From Chitinophaga terrae (ex Kim and Jung 2007) (GTDB taxonomy: Bacteria; Bacteroidota; Bacteroidia; Chitinophagales; Chitinophagaceae): DNA of 64,000 bases. This document shows positions 42,802-51,955 of the stretch, piece by piece. The stretch lies in contig NZ_FNRL01000002.1 of assembly GCF_900107795.1 (NCBI RefSeq), forward strand, positions 310,001-374,000, given 5' to 3'. Within the stretch, counting starts at the first letter, position 1; the number at the start of each line of letters is the position of its first letter. The notes beneath the pieces were generated by a model, which searched no databases, was not told the DNA's origin, and worked only from the letters and a program-made list of their open reading frames with translations. The position numbers and the translations under genes are program-made.

Positions 42802-44222
42802 TGCTTAGGTTTGCCTTCTCTTGTTTTTATAATTTGTGCGATCATGTCGGCTTCTGTGGCTACTTTATTGCCGATAAATACTGTACCCCGCATTTCTACC
42901 AGTCCTCTTCTGATCGGACTGAGCAACTCCATTTTCAGGATCATAGTATCTCCTGGTACCACTTTCTGTTTGAACTTACAGTTGTCTATTTTCAGGAAAT
43001 AGGTATCGTAATTCTCAGGGTCTGGTACCCTGTTCAGGGCAAGGATACCGCCAACCTGGGCTAATGCTTCCAGCTGCAGTACGCCCGGCATTACAGGATT
43101 TCCCGGGAAATGGCCCTGGAAGAAGCTTTCATTGAAGGTAACATTTTTAATACCTACTACTTTTTCTTCTTCCAGTTCAATGATCTTATCAACCAGCAAC
43201 ATTGGATAACGGTGCGGCAATGTTCTTTCGATACGCGGGGTATCAAAGATTGGCTGTTGATTAGGATCGTAGACAGGAACGTCTTTATTGTGTTTGTTCT
43301 TTTTGATATATGCCTTGATCTGGCGGGCAAATTCTACGTTGGTAGAGTGGCCCGGGCGATTGGCAATGATATGCGCATGGATAGGATAACCTATCAGTGC
43401 GAGGTCGCCTACTACATCCAGCAGTTTGTGCCTGGCTGGTTCGTTAGGGAAACGCAATTCAATATTGTTGAGGATACCTTCTTTCTGTACAGAAATGGTT
43501 TCACGGTTGAACACTTTGGCTAACCTGTCCAGTTCTTCTTCGGTAACCGGTTTATCTACTACTACGATCGCGTTGTTGATATCGCCGCCTTTGATCAGGT
43601 TCAGTGAAAGCTGGTATTCCAGTTCATGAAGGAAACAGAAGGTGCGGCAGGGAGCGATTTCGGTGGTAAATTCTTCAATCCCTTTCATTTTGGCGTGTTG
43701 AGTGCCTAAAACAGGGGAATTGAAGTCGATCAGGCAGGTAATACGATAATCTACAGATGGCATTGCTACCATTTCCACCTTTTTCTTCTCATCATAGAAG
43801 CTGATGTTGGTGTCGATGGTGTAGTAGATTTTCTTGGCATCCTGGTTTTGCAGGCCTGTTTTTTCGATTTCGGTGATGAATTCGTAGGCGCTGCCGTCCA
43901 TGATCGGAATTTCGCCAGCGTCCAGTTCTACTAAAACGTTGTCTACTCCCGTTCCTGCCAATGCAGCCATAATGTGTTCAACGGTGCTTACCCTTGCTCC
44001 GTTATGCTCTAAAGTAGTGCTGCGGGTGGTTTCTACTACGTAGTCTACATCCGCTTTAACAATAGGCTGACCAGGCAGATCGATGCGCTGAAACTTGATG
44101 CCATGTCCCGGAGGCGCTGGTTTAAGCGTCATGTTTACATGTACACCTGTATGCAAGCCAATACCGGAAAAGGTAATATCCCCTTTTAGGGTATGTTGGT
44201 ATTGCAACTGTTGATTTTCCAT
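42798..44222 (-). CDS. lpxC/fabZ: Bifunctional LpxC deacetylase and FabZ dehydratase
   Basis: The 474-residue fusion joins LpxC (about 1-310), which removes the acetyl group of UDP-acyl-GlcNAc with zinc, to FabZ (about 330-474), the 3-hydroxyacyl-ACP dehydratase. LpxC ligands are seen in STVEHIMAAL and ARHKLLDVVGD; FabZ has GHFPGNPVMPGV with its catalytic His. This fusion is typical of Bacteroidota and ties lipid A and fatty acid flux, since both use 3-hydroxyacyl-ACP. It overlaps lpxA by 4 bp and follows lpxD after 42 nt. Confidence 0.97.
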   Translation of the reverse strand: MENQQLQYQHTLKGDITFSGIGLHTGVHVNMTLKPAPPGHGIKFQRIDLPGQPIVKADVDYVVETTRSTTLEHNGARVSTVEHIMAALAGTGVDNVLVELDAGEIPIMDGSAYEFITEIEKTGLQNQDAKKIYYTIDTNISFYDEKKKVEMVAMPSVDYRITCLIDFNSPVLGTQHAKMKGIEEFTTEIAPCRTFCFLHELEYQLSLNLIKGGDINNAIVVVDKPVTEEELDRLAKVFNRETISVQKEGILNNIELRFPNEPARHKLLDVVGDLALIGYPIHAHIIANRPGHSTNVEFARQIKAYIKKNKHNKDVPVYDPNQQPIFDTPRIERTLPHRYPMLLVDKIIELEEEKVVGIKNVTFNESFFQGHFPGNPVMPGVLQLEALAQVGGILALNRVPDPENYDTYFLKIDNCKFKQKVVPGDTMILKMELLSPIRRGLVEMRGTVFIGNKVATEADMIAQIIKTREGKPKQ

Positions 44223-44264
44223 AATAACCTAACTCTAATATATAACTAGTTGAACAGTAATAAA

Positions 44265-45314
44265 TTAAACGCCTGCTTTTTCCTGCAGCAGTTGTTTTAC
44301 CATCTCTTCCAATTCTTTAACGCGCTTTTCAAGGTCCGGCAAATTTCTAAAAATTGCCTGACTTTTCAGCGAACTTTTGTAATCATAGGCTGGACTGCCT
44401 GTCAGGGAGGAGTTTGGAGTGGTAATAGATTTAGATAAGCCGCTTTGGGCATTGATCTTGGTTCCGTCGGCGATGTGGATATGACCAACCATACCAACCT
44501 GGCCGCCGATAACGCAGTTCTGGCCAATTTTGGTACTTCCGGATACGCCGGTTTGTGCTGCAATAACAGTATTTGTTCCTATATCAACATTATGGGCTAC
44601 CTGGATAAGATTATCGAGCTTCACTCCCTGGCGGATCACGGTACTACCCATGGTAGCACGGTCGATAGTCGTATTGGCGCCTATCTCAACATCGTCGTGG
44701 ATCACTACATTACCGATCTGGGGAACTTTTTTATAGGAGCCGTCGGCTTGGGGGGCAAACCCGAAACCATCGCCGCCGATAACGCAGCCGGCATGTAACA
44801 TTACACGTTTGCCTACTACGCAGTTGTCATAAACTTTTACGCCGGGGTAAAGAACAGAATCGTTATTTACTACCACGTTATCGCCCAGGTAAACGCCCGG
44901 GTAGATCTTTACGTTATCGCCCAGGACTACATTCTCGCCCAGGTACGCAAATGCGCCTACATACACGTTAGCTCCCATCTTCACAGAAGCGGGAACGTAG
45001 GAAGGTTGCTGAATACCGGATTTATTGCCTGTCAGGTAACGGTATTGCTCCAGGAGCGAAGCAAAGCTGCTGTAAGCATCCTTTACCCTGATCAGGGTCG
45101 GTTTAACAGGACGTTCGATCACCAGGCTTTCATTGATGATCAAAATGGAAGCATTGGTAGTATATATGAACTCTTCATATTTAGGATTAGCTATAAAACT
45201 GAGCATGCCCTCATTCGCTTCTTCAATTTTGGCGATGTTGCTCACCTTAACGTCCGGATTTCCCTCCAGCTTCCCATTCAGCATGGTAGCTAATTGTAAT
45301 GCGCTAAACTGCAT
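44265..45314 (-). CDS. lpxD: UDP-3-O-acylglucosamine N-acyltransferase
   Basis: The 349-residue protein adds the second acyl chain in lipid A synthesis. It has an N-terminal uridine-binding domain (about 1-100), a left-handed beta-helix of hexapeptide repeats (about 105-300) with the catalytic His in IQVAHNVDIG, and a C-terminal coiled-coil segment LEKRVKELEEMVKQLL. It is the first gene of the lpxD-lpxC/fabZ-lpxA operon. Confidence 0.97.
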   Translation of the reverse strand: MQFSALQLATMLNGKLEGNPDVKVSNIAKIEEANEGMLSFIANPKYEEFIYTTNASILIINESLVIERPVKPTLIRVKDAYSSFASLLEQYRYLTGNKSGIQQPSYVPASVKMGANVYVGAFAYLGENVVLGDNVKIYPGVYLGDNVVVNNDSVLYPGVKVYDNCVVGKRVMLHAGCVIGGDGFGFAPQADGSYKKVPQIGNVVIHDDVEIGANTTIDRATMGSTVIRQGVKLDNLIQVAHNVDIGTNTVIAAQTGVSGSTKIGQNCVIGGQVGMVGHIHIADGTKINAQSGLSKSITTPNSSLTGSPAYDYKSSLKSQAIFRNLPDLEKRVKELEEMVKQLLQEKAGV

Positions 45315-45382
45315 AGTTTAAAATTGTAATGTTTTCCAGACCCAACACCGGATAGTTTGAAATTTGCTTAACATTTTATTCC

Positions 45383-46627
45383 TTATAAAACGTTGTTAGT
45401 CTGAATTTTTGGATGACAAATGTAGAATTTTTTTACCGGTATCGCCAGCGTATGGCTAATCAGTGCATTATCAATAGACGAAATGTCTTTTACACTCCCG
45501 TCTTTGAATAAAATATTGATCTTTTCGTCGTTTACATTGTAGGCCCTTAAGGTGGCAGTCCCGGAAAACACGAAATAGTCCAGATCCGCTCCTTCAATGC
45601 CTAATTTATCTTTTACCTGTGTCTTTAGTCTTTCAATCTCCTGTTCTTCAAATGCCTGATCTCTTAACACCACCTTAAATAAATTCCTATTTATCAACCA
45701 GTTACTTAAAAGTGACAGAATCTTGTCTTCGTGGTTTGTCCACACTTTGATGGCCCCCATGATATCATAGTCGTCCAGCAGGCAAAAACGTTGCAGGCAT
45801 TCTTCCGTACATTCGAAATTATTCCTGGTGATATTGTTGTACAGGAAGTAGGAAAGGGTAGGAGAACAAAACAGTTCCACTCCTTTCTGTGCCAGTTCCT
45901 TGGCCCTTGTCAACACCTTTACCAGCATATTTTCGGCGCTTAATACCGTTTTATGCAGGTATACCTGCCAGTACATCAGGCGGCGGGCGATCACGAATTT
46001 TTCTATTGAATAAATACCTTTCTCTTCCACCATCAGCTCACCGTTATGAACAATGAGCATTTTGATGATCCGGTCATATCCTATCGTTCCTTCAGCTACG
46101 CCGGTATAAAAACTGTCCCGGTTTAAATAATCCATCCTGTCTACATCTAACTGGCTGGAAACCAATTGATGCAGGAATTTTTTATGATAACGGTTGTTGA
46201 AAATTTCAAGGGTAAGCGACAATGCGCCATTCATTTGCCTGTTCAACTCCTCCATTAGCCATTGGCTGATCACTTCATGCGATACGCCTTCAATGATCCC
46301 GTGTTCCAGGGCATGCGAATACGGGCCATGACCTACATCATGCAATAAAATAGCCAATTTTGCTGCTACTTCCTCTTCTTCCGAAATTTCTGTGCCTTTG
46401 CTTTTTAATTCCTGCAACGCCATACACATGAGGTGATAGGCGCCCATGCTGTGATGAAAACGCGTATGCATAGCACCAGGATACACCAGATGGGCTAAAG
46501 CCATTTGATGAATACGGCGAAGCCGTTGGTAATATGGATGTGAAATGAGGTTAAGAATCAACGGGTGATCTATGGTAATAAAGCCATACACCGGATCATT
46601 AACAATTTTTCGCTTGCGTTCGGTCAT
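45383..46627 (-). CDS. HD-domain phosphohydrolase (SAMHD1/dNTPase-like)
   Basis: The 414-residue protein has the HD metal site: His in TRFHHSMGAYH, HD in LLHDVGHGPYSH and a later Asp in SQLDVDRMDYL, as in dGTPase and SAMHD1 relatives. The substrate may be a dNTP, but this is not settled. It lies 68 nt upstream of lpxD on the same strand. A TAGTTTTG promoter box lies at 46694-46687. Confidence 0.9.
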   Translation of the reverse strand: MTERKRKIVNDPVYGFITIDHPLILNLISHPYYQRLRRIHQMALAHLVYPGAMHTRFHHSMGAYHLMCMALQELKSKGTEISEEEEVAAKLAILLHDVGHGPYSHALEHGIIEGVSHEVISQWLMEELNRQMNGALSLTLEIFNNRYHKKFLHQLVSSQLDVDRMDYLNRDSFYTGVAEGTIGYDRIIKMLIVHNGELMVEEKGIYSIEKFVIARRLMYWQVYLHKTVLSAENMLVKVLTRAKELAQKGVELFCSPTLSYFLYNNITRNNFECTEECLQRFCLLDDYDIMGAIKVWTNHEDKILSLLSNWLINRNLFKVVLRDQAFEEQEIERLKTQVKDKLGIEGADLDYFVFSGTATLRAYNVNDEKINILFKDGSVKDISSIDNALISHTLAIPVKKFYICHPKIQTNNVL

Positions 46628-46962
46628 TGCATTTAGTTATACGATTTCGGACGTGGACCCGCATCCGAGATCTCAGTGCCTTTGTGCAAAACTACACCTA
46701 GAATTAATTATATGTAAATTTTTTACCTATAATGACGCTCTCCGTCCACGAAACCCCTATAACAGTGAAAACAATCGGTAGGTTGCAGGTAGATATCATG
46801 CGAAGTTAATTAACTTTCTTTCCTCTCGTGCTTTTGGGAAAGCCTTTTTTAACCAGCTGGCTTGTTTTTAACATATAATTACATGGAAATGATAGTAGGG
46901 GAATGATTTTTGACATAAAATTGGGGTAATTTCCGATTTTCCAGAAACCTTAAATCTTTTTA
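46628..46962. other. Intergenic region between divergent HD hydrolase and porX genes
   Basis: This 335-nt gap has no gene. It contains a minus-strand TAGTTTTG box at 46694-46687 for the HD gene. Toward porX the sequence is AT-rich, with no convincing TTG/TAnnTTTG pair; TTTTTG at 46908 and TAATTTCC at 46927 are 14 nt apart and only weakly fit. The purine-rich stretch before 46963 offers no clear Shine-Dalgarno. Confidence 0.6.
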
Positions 46963-48516
46963 ATGAGTCAGATAAATATACTATGGGTTGATGACGAAAT
47001 TGAATCGCTAAAGTCTCAGATCATTTTTTTAGAAAGTAAAGGATATAAAGTATCGGCCCTCACCAACGGGTACGATGCGCTGGAATTCCTGAAAGACCAG
47101 GTTGTGGATGTGGTATTGCTGGACGAATCCATGCCCGGTATCACCGGCCTGGAAACCCTTGGCAAGATCAAGGAAATTGACCAGCAGATCCCCATTGTCA
47201 TGATCACAAAAAATGAAGCGGAAAATGTGATGGATGACGCCATCGGTTCCCAGATCACCGACTACCTCATCAAACCTGTTAATCCTAACCAGGTATTATT
47301 ATCTCTCAAAAAAATTATCGACAATAAAAGACTGGTGGCCGAAAAAACTACCAGCGCCTACCAGCAGGAATTCCGCAGCCTTTTCATGGCGTTGAGCTCA
47401 AACCCTGACCATACAGAGTGGGCGGATATCTATAAAAAACTGGTCTATTGGGAAATGGAAATGGCCAAAACCGATAGCCCGGAAATGCTGGAAGTGCTGA
47501 ACGCCCAGAAAACGGAGGCCAACAGCGAGTTTTCCAAATTCATTTCCCGTAACTACAGCGATTGGCTGCACCCTAAAGCTACAGACGCCCCCGTGATGTC
47601 GCATACCCTGTTCAGGGAAAAAGTAGTGCCCAACCTGGACCCGAATGTGCCGAATGTTTTCCTGTTGATAGACAACTTACGTTACGATCAGTGGAAGGCT
47701 ATCCTGCCACTTTTCCAGGAATCATTCAGGCTGGTAGAAGAAGATACTTTTTACAGCATACTGCCTACCAGCACCCAGTATAGCAGGAATGCCATTTTCT
47801 CAGGCATGCTGCCCATCGATATAGAGCATAAGTTCCCGCAGGAATGGAAGAACGATGATGAAGAAGGAGGAAAGAACCTGTACGAAGAGCATTTCTTTGC
47901 AGAGCAACTGAAAAGGCTGAAAATGGACAGCCGCTTTCATTACACGAAAGTGACCAACCACGCAGACGCCCAGACCATGCTTAATAATATCCACAATATG
48001 ATGGATTACCCGCTGAGCATCATCGTGTATAACTTCGTGGATATGCTCAGTCATGCCAGAACAGAGATGGAAGTGCTGAAAGAACTGGCCGCCGATGAAG
48101 CGTCCTACCGCTCTATTACCGCCAGCTGGTTCGAGCACAGCCCGCTAAACCAGGCCCTTAAACGGATCAGCGATAAAAAGATCAACCTGATAGTGGCCAC
48201 TGACCATGGCAGCGTAAGGGTGAAAACGCCTGTAAAGGTGATAGGCGACAAACAAACGACTACGAACCTACGCTATAAACATGGCCGCAACCTGAACTAC
48301 GACGCTAAAGAAGTATTGGCCTTCAGGGATCCGAGAGATGCAGGTTTGCCGAAACCCAACGTAAATTCATCCTACATCTTTGCCAAAGGCGACGGCTATC
48401 TTTGCTACCCTAACAACTACAATTACTTTGTAAACTATTATAAAAACACCTTCCAGCACGGAGGTATTTCACTGGAAGAGATGATAGTGCCGTTTGCAAG
48501 AATGATAACCAGGTAA
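46963..48516 (+). CDS. porX: PorX: response regulator with PglZ-type phosphodiesterase domain
   Basis: The 517-residue protein has a receiver domain (DD at 10-11, phospho-acceptor D54 in LLDESMPG, Lys in YLIKPVNP), a linker of helices, and a C-terminal PglZ domain of the alkaline phosphatase superfamily with metal ligands in LLIDNLRYDQW, NFVDMLSH, ATDHGSV and a His near the C-terminus (FQHGG). PorX with the kinase PorY controls the type IX secretion system, and the PglZ domain cleaves nucleotide phosphodiesters. It indicates that this organism has T9SS. PorY is not in the window. Confidence 0.95.
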   Translation: MSQINILWVDDEIESLKSQIIFLESKGYKVSALTNGYDALEFLKDQVVDVVLLDESMPGITGLETLGKIKEIDQQIPIVMITKNEAENVMDDAIGSQITDYLIKPVNPNQVLLSLKKIIDNKRLVAEKTTSAYQQEFRSLFMALSSNPDHTEWADIYKKLVYWEMEMAKTDSPEMLEVLNAQKTEANSEFSKFISRNYSDWLHPKATDAPVMSHTLFREKVVPNLDPNVPNVFLLIDNLRYDQWKAILPLFQESFRLVEEDTFYSILPTSTQYSRNAIFSGMLPIDIEHKFPQEWKNDDEEGGKNLYEEHFFAEQLKRLKMDSRFHYTKVTNHADAQTMLNNIHNMMDYPLSIIVYNFVDMLSHARTEMEVLKELAADEASYRSITASWFEHSPLNQALKRISDKKINLIVATDHGSVRVKTPVKVIGDKQTTTNLRYKHGRNLNYDAKEVLAFRDPRDAGLPKPNVNSSYIFAKGDGYLCYPNNYNYFVNYYKNTFQHGGISLEEMIVPFARMITR

Positions 48517-48527
48517 TTGCTTTTTGC

Positions 48528-48535
48528 TATTTTTG
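48528..48535 (+). promoter_or_regulatory. -7 promoter box abutting a short-leader start
   Basis: TATTTTTG ends only 4 nt before the ATG at 48540, so the transcript would start at or near the first codon. Confidence 0.45.
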
Positions 48536-48539
48536 CCGC

Positions 48540-48857
48540 ATGAATATTAAAATCACGCCCAACAACTTAACCAAGCTGGAGAAGATCTTCGAAGACGCAA
48601 AGTATGTTCTGCGTTTTGAAAAAGGAAGCTTCAACTCCGGTTATTGTATCCTGGAGCACAAGAAAGTGGTAGTGATCAATAAATTTCTCAATCTGGAAGG
48701 CCGTATCAATACCCTGATAGATATCCTGAGCACATTACCGCTGGAAGAAGAAATGCTCACAGCCGAATCTCACAAGCTGTACAAGCAGATCCAGGCAGAT
48801 AAACCTGTTTCCCAAGCTTCTGCAGAACAACCCGGAGAAGAAAAGACAGAGGAATAG
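48540..48857 (+). CDS. Conserved small protein of unknown function
   Basis: The 105-residue protein has a compact alpha/beta N-terminal part (TPNNLTKLEKIFEDAKYVLR, then GYCILEHKKVVVINKFLN) and an acidic, low-complexity C-terminal tail ending GEEKTEE. It resembles short conserved hypothetical proteins of Bacteroidota. It lies 23 nt after porX and 22 nt before the next gene, so co-transcription with both is likely although a -7 box precedes it. No function can be assigned. Confidence 0.7.
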   Translation: MNIKITPNNLTKLEKIFEDAKYVLRFEKGSFNSGYCILEHKKVVVINKFLNLEGRINTLIDILSTLPLEEEMLTAESHKLYKQIQADKPVSQASAEQPGEEKTEE

Positions 48858-48879
48858 GATCAATAAAAAAGTATTTGGG

Positions 48880-49641
48880 ATGAAAGTTACATTCTTAGGT
48901 ACAGGCACTTCACAAGGCGTTCCGGTTATAGCCTGCGGTTGCGAGGTCTGTACTTCTACCGATAAAAAGGATAAAAGACTCAGAAGCAGCATCATGGTTT
49001 CTTCGCCTGCCGGCAACATCGTGGTAGACACGACCCCCGATTTCAGGTACCAGATGCTGCGGGAAAAAGTCGGTCACCTCGAAGCCGTACTGATCACCCA
49101 TTCTCACAAAGATCATATAGCCGGGATGGACGATATCCGAGCCTTCAACTATTTCCAGAAAAGCGCTATCAATATTTACGCATCCGAATTTTCGCAGGAA
49201 GTGATCAAGAGGGAATTCGCCTATGCGTTCACCGAATACAAATACCCGGGCATCCCCGAGATCAACCTGCAAACCATCCCTGACACACCGTTTGACGTAA
49301 ACGGGCTGCAGGTTACTCCCATACACGTACTGCATCACCAGATGCCGGTACTGGGCTTCAGGTTCCATGATTTCACCTACATCACCGACGCTAATTTCAT
49401 TGCCCCGGAAGAAAAAGAGAAGATCAGGGGATCAAAGATCCTGGTGCTGAATGCGCTGCGTCGGGAAAAACATATTTCTCATTTTACCCTCGGAGAGGCC
49501 ATCGAATTGGGCCGGGAGCTGGAAGTGCCGGAAGTATACTTCACCCACATCAGCCATCAGCTGGGCTTACATGCTGAAGTGTCGAAAGAGCTGCCAGAAG
49601 GTATGGCATTGGCATATGATGGGTTAACGCTGGAAATCTGA
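48880..49641 (+). CDS. MBL-fold phosphodiesterase (PhnP/RNase Z-like)
   Basis: The 253-residue protein starts with GTGTSQGVPVIACGCEVC, the mark of the PhnP-like cyclic phosphodiesterase branch, and has the metal motif THSHKDHIAGMDD (about 83-95), further His in HVLHHQMP, Asp in YITDAN and a final His in FTHISHQLG. PhnP hydrolyses ribose cyclic phosphates; this protein may do likewise, but no phn genes are near. It follows the small conserved protein gene. Confidence 0.9.
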   Translation: MKVTFLGTGTSQGVPVIACGCEVCTSTDKKDKRLRSSIMVSSPAGNIVVDTTPDFRYQMLREKVGHLEAVLITHSHKDHIAGMDDIRAFNYFQKSAINIYASEFSQEVIKREFAYAFTEYKYPGIPEINLQTIPDTPFDVNGLQVTPIHVLHHQMPVLGFRFHDFTYITDANFIAPEEKEKIRGSKILVLNALRREKHISHFTLGEAIELGRELEVPEVYFTHISHQLGLHAEVSKELPEGMALAYDGLTLEI

Positions 49642-49681
49642 CCCTTCGCATTTGGTTAACAATTGACCGCTTTCTCTTTTT

Positions 49682-49689
49682 TATTTTTG
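49682..49689 (+). promoter_or_regulatory. -7 promoter box for the HhH gene
   Basis: TATTTTTG ends 18 nt before the ATG at 49708; a TTG lies 16 nt upstream of it (49663-49665). Confidence 0.5.
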
Positions 49690-49707
49690 AGGCCTAGTTG
49701 TTAACCC

Positions 49708-50412
49708 ATGCGTAAATTCTATTTACCTCCCATTTTTCAATTCTCCCGGAAAGAAAGGACAGGTATTATCCTGTTGGCGCTGCTTATTGTTGTTACTCAT
49801 TACATCCCCGACCTGTGGCCTGCGAGCGAGCCAGCAGCAGAGGAAGACCTGCAAGCTGCCGTGAAGGCATTTGAGCAGCAACTGATCAGCGACAGTATAG
49901 TTACCTCCGCAAGGCGGGATACTTATAACCGCCGTCCACGCTGGACTACGGAAAGGTCTTTTCCCCCAATGAAGAAGGATACATTTCGTCATGCCCGCAA
50001 GCCGGCTATAAAGCCGATCGATATCAATACGGCTGACACCTTGTTATGGCAGCTTTTACCGGGCATAGGACCGGGGTTTGCAAGGAGGATCGTTCGCTTC
50101 CGGGAGGCGCTTGGAGGGTTCTATAGCATACAACAGGTGGCTGAATGTTATGGATTGCCTGATTCGACATTTCAAAAAATTCAACCTTTTCTGAAGATTG
50201 GTGATAGTTCTCTAAAAATTCTAGACCTCAACCTCACAGATGAAAAATCTTTAGCTGCTCACCCATACATACGCTATAAACTGGCCCGCCAGATAGTTCA
50301 ATATCGCAGTATGCATGCGGGTTTCAGCAAGGTTTCGGACCTTCGGCAGCTACCGTTGGTGGATGATATTATTTATCGTAAACTTGAATATTACATAACA
50401 GTAAAACCTTAA
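49708..50412 (+). CDS. ComEA-like helix-hairpin-helix protein
   Basis: The 234-residue protein has an N-terminal membrane helix (about 17-35) and then two or more helix-hairpin-helix regions with the ComEA signature DINTADTLLWQLLPGIGPGFARRI and a second hairpin around QIVQYRSMHAGFSKVSDLRQLP. Such proteins bind DNA outside the inner membrane during transformation. It lies 12 nt before the acyl-CoA dehydrogenase gene. A competence role is possible but no other com genes are here. Confidence 0.85.
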   Translation: MRKFYLPPIFQFSRKERTGIILLALLIVVTHYIPDLWPASEPAAEEDLQAAVKAFEQQLISDSIVTSARRDTYNRRPRWTTERSFPPMKKDTFRHARKPAIKPIDINTADTLLWQLLPGIGPGFARRIVRFREALGGFYSIQQVAECYGLPDSTFQKIQPFLKIGDSSLKILDLNLTDEKSLAAHPYIRYKLARQIVQYRSMHAGFSKVSDLRQLPLVDDIIYRKLEYYITVKP

Positions 50413-50424
50413 ATCCACGCGTTT

Positions 50425-51564
50425 ATGAATTTTCAGCCTACGGAAATGCAGCTACAGATTGCACAAATGATCCGCGACTTCGGGAAAACAAACATTGCGC
50501 CTTATGTGACAGAATGGGATGAGAAGCAGGAATTTCCTGCAGCGGTGCTAAGGCAGATGGGAGAGCTGGGATTGATGGGGGTACTGGTGCCCCAGGAATA
50601 TGGGGGAAGCGGGCTTGGCTACCTGGAATATGTAACGGTGATCAGCGAAGTGGCCCGGATCTGCGGCGCTTTAGGACTGAGCGTTGCCGCGCATAATTCG
50701 CTTTGCACAGGTCATATCCTGCAATTCGGGAATGAAGCGCAAAAACAACGTTACCTGCCCAAGCTGGCAACAGCTGAATGGATAGGCGCCTGGGGGCTTA
50801 CAGAGCCGAACACCGGCTCGGATGCCATGAATATGAAATGTGTAGCGCATAAGGAAGGCGATGAATGGGTGATAAACGGCACAAAAAGCTGGATTACGCA
50901 CGGTAAAAGCGGGGAAGTGGCAGTAGTGATAGCCAGGACAGGAAATGTGAGAGATAGCCACGGGATGACTGCTTTTGTGGTAGAAAGAGGAACGCCAGGC
51001 TTCAGCGGCGGGAAAAAAGAAAATAAACTAGGTATGCGGGCATCTGAAACCGCGGAAATGATATTCGACAATTGCCGCGTTCCGGAAGCCAACCTGCTGG
51101 GAAATGTAGGAGAAGGGTTTATCCAGGCTATGAAAGTGCTGGACGGAGGGCGTATTTCAATTGCCGCTCTTTCGCTTGGCATTGCAAAAGGGGCCAGAGA
51201 TGCAGCATTAAAATATGCGAAAGAACGGCACCAGTTTGATCAGCCTATTGCCAATTTCCAGGGAATAGCGTTTAAGCTGGCAGATATGGCAACTGAAATT
51301 GAAGCGGCGGAACTGTTAACATTGCAGGCGGCAGATATGAAGAACAAGAAAATGAAAATGACGGAGGAAGCGGCCATGGCAAAGTATTTCGCGTCGGAAG
51401 TAGCGGTAAAAACAGCGAATGATGCCGTACAGATTTTTGGTGGATATGGCTATACGAAGGACTTTCCGGTAGAAAAATTTTATCGAGATGCAAAATTATG
51501 TACCATCGGGGAGGGGACTTCCGAGATCCAGAAAGTGGTCATTGCACGGGAAGTATTACGCTGA
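50425..51564 (+). CDS. Acyl-CoA dehydrogenase
   Basis: The 379-residue flavoenzyme has the FAD and substrate signature [17 protein letters not shown], the second family signature near [19 protein letters not shown], and IGEGTSEIQ with the catalytic Glu region near the C-terminus. It should oxidise short- or medium-chain acyl-CoA in beta-oxidation or amino-acid catabolism. It follows the HhH gene by 12 nt. No electron-transfer flavoprotein genes are adjacent. Confidence 0.95.
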   Translation: MNFQPTEMQLQIAQMIRDFGKTNIAPYVTEWDEKQEFPAAVLRQMGELGLMGVLVPQEYGGSGLGYLEYVTVISEVARICGALGLSVAAHNSLCTGHILQFGNEAQKQRYLPKLATAEWIGAWGLTEPNTGSDAMNMKCVAHKEGDEWVINGTKSWITHGKSGEVAVVIARTGNVRDSHGMTAFVVERGTPGFSGGKKENKLGMRASETAEMIFDNCRVPEANLLGNVGEGFIQAMKVLDGGRISIAALSLGIAKGARDAALKYAKERHQFDQPIANFQGIAFKLADMATEIEAAELLTLQAADMKNKKMKMTEEAAMAKYFASEVAVKTANDAVQIFGGYGYTKDFPVEKFYRDAKLCTIGEGTSEIQKVVIAREVLR

Positions 51565-51668
51565 TTCTGATAGGATTGGGAACCTGTTTTTTTTATAATT
51601 TGTTATAAAAGGTACTATTACCGTTCATCATTTTTTCAAAAAAATATAACATTAACCCTTTAGTGTTA

Positions 51669-51808
51669 TTGAATATTGCAAAAGGAACGTTAAATTTGGG
51701 TTAATTCGTCACTCTTTACCGTTTATCAACCTTAACGCAAATTCACAGTAAGATTTGAAACATTTCTACCCAATGAAAAGCACCCTGTAAGCGGGTGCTT
51801 TTCTATAC
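51669..51808 (+). ncRNA. Candidate small RNA with its own promoter and terminator
   Basis: Within the 391-nt gap between the acyl-CoA dehydrogenase and cytochrome genes, a TTG (51669-51671) is followed after exactly 19 nt by TAAATTTG (51691-51698), a full Bacteroidota promoter. An 11-bp stem GAAAAGCACCC (51775-51785) with 51793-51803, and a T-containing right side, ends about 100 nt downstream. No ORF with a start and RBS lies between. The expected transcript is about 51704-51806. It does not resemble 6S, SRP or tmRNA that I recognise. Confidence 0.5.
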
Positions 51809-51926
51809 CGAGCCTTTTTAACCGGCCAACATTGGGAAAGAGACCACCTGTAATCCCACGTTATGATTTTTTTACTGGAAATAATTATTACGTAGTTCTA
51901 CCGGCAAATCAACTTTAAGGTCCCTA

Positions 51927-51934
51927 TATCTTTG
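51927..51934 (+). promoter_or_regulatory. -7 promoter box for the cytochrome c gene
   Basis: TATCTTTG, 21 nt before the ATG at 51956. Its position rules out the upstream TTG frame start at 51932. Confidence 0.5.
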
Positions 51935-51955
51935 CGTTTCACAATTCTAATTGTT

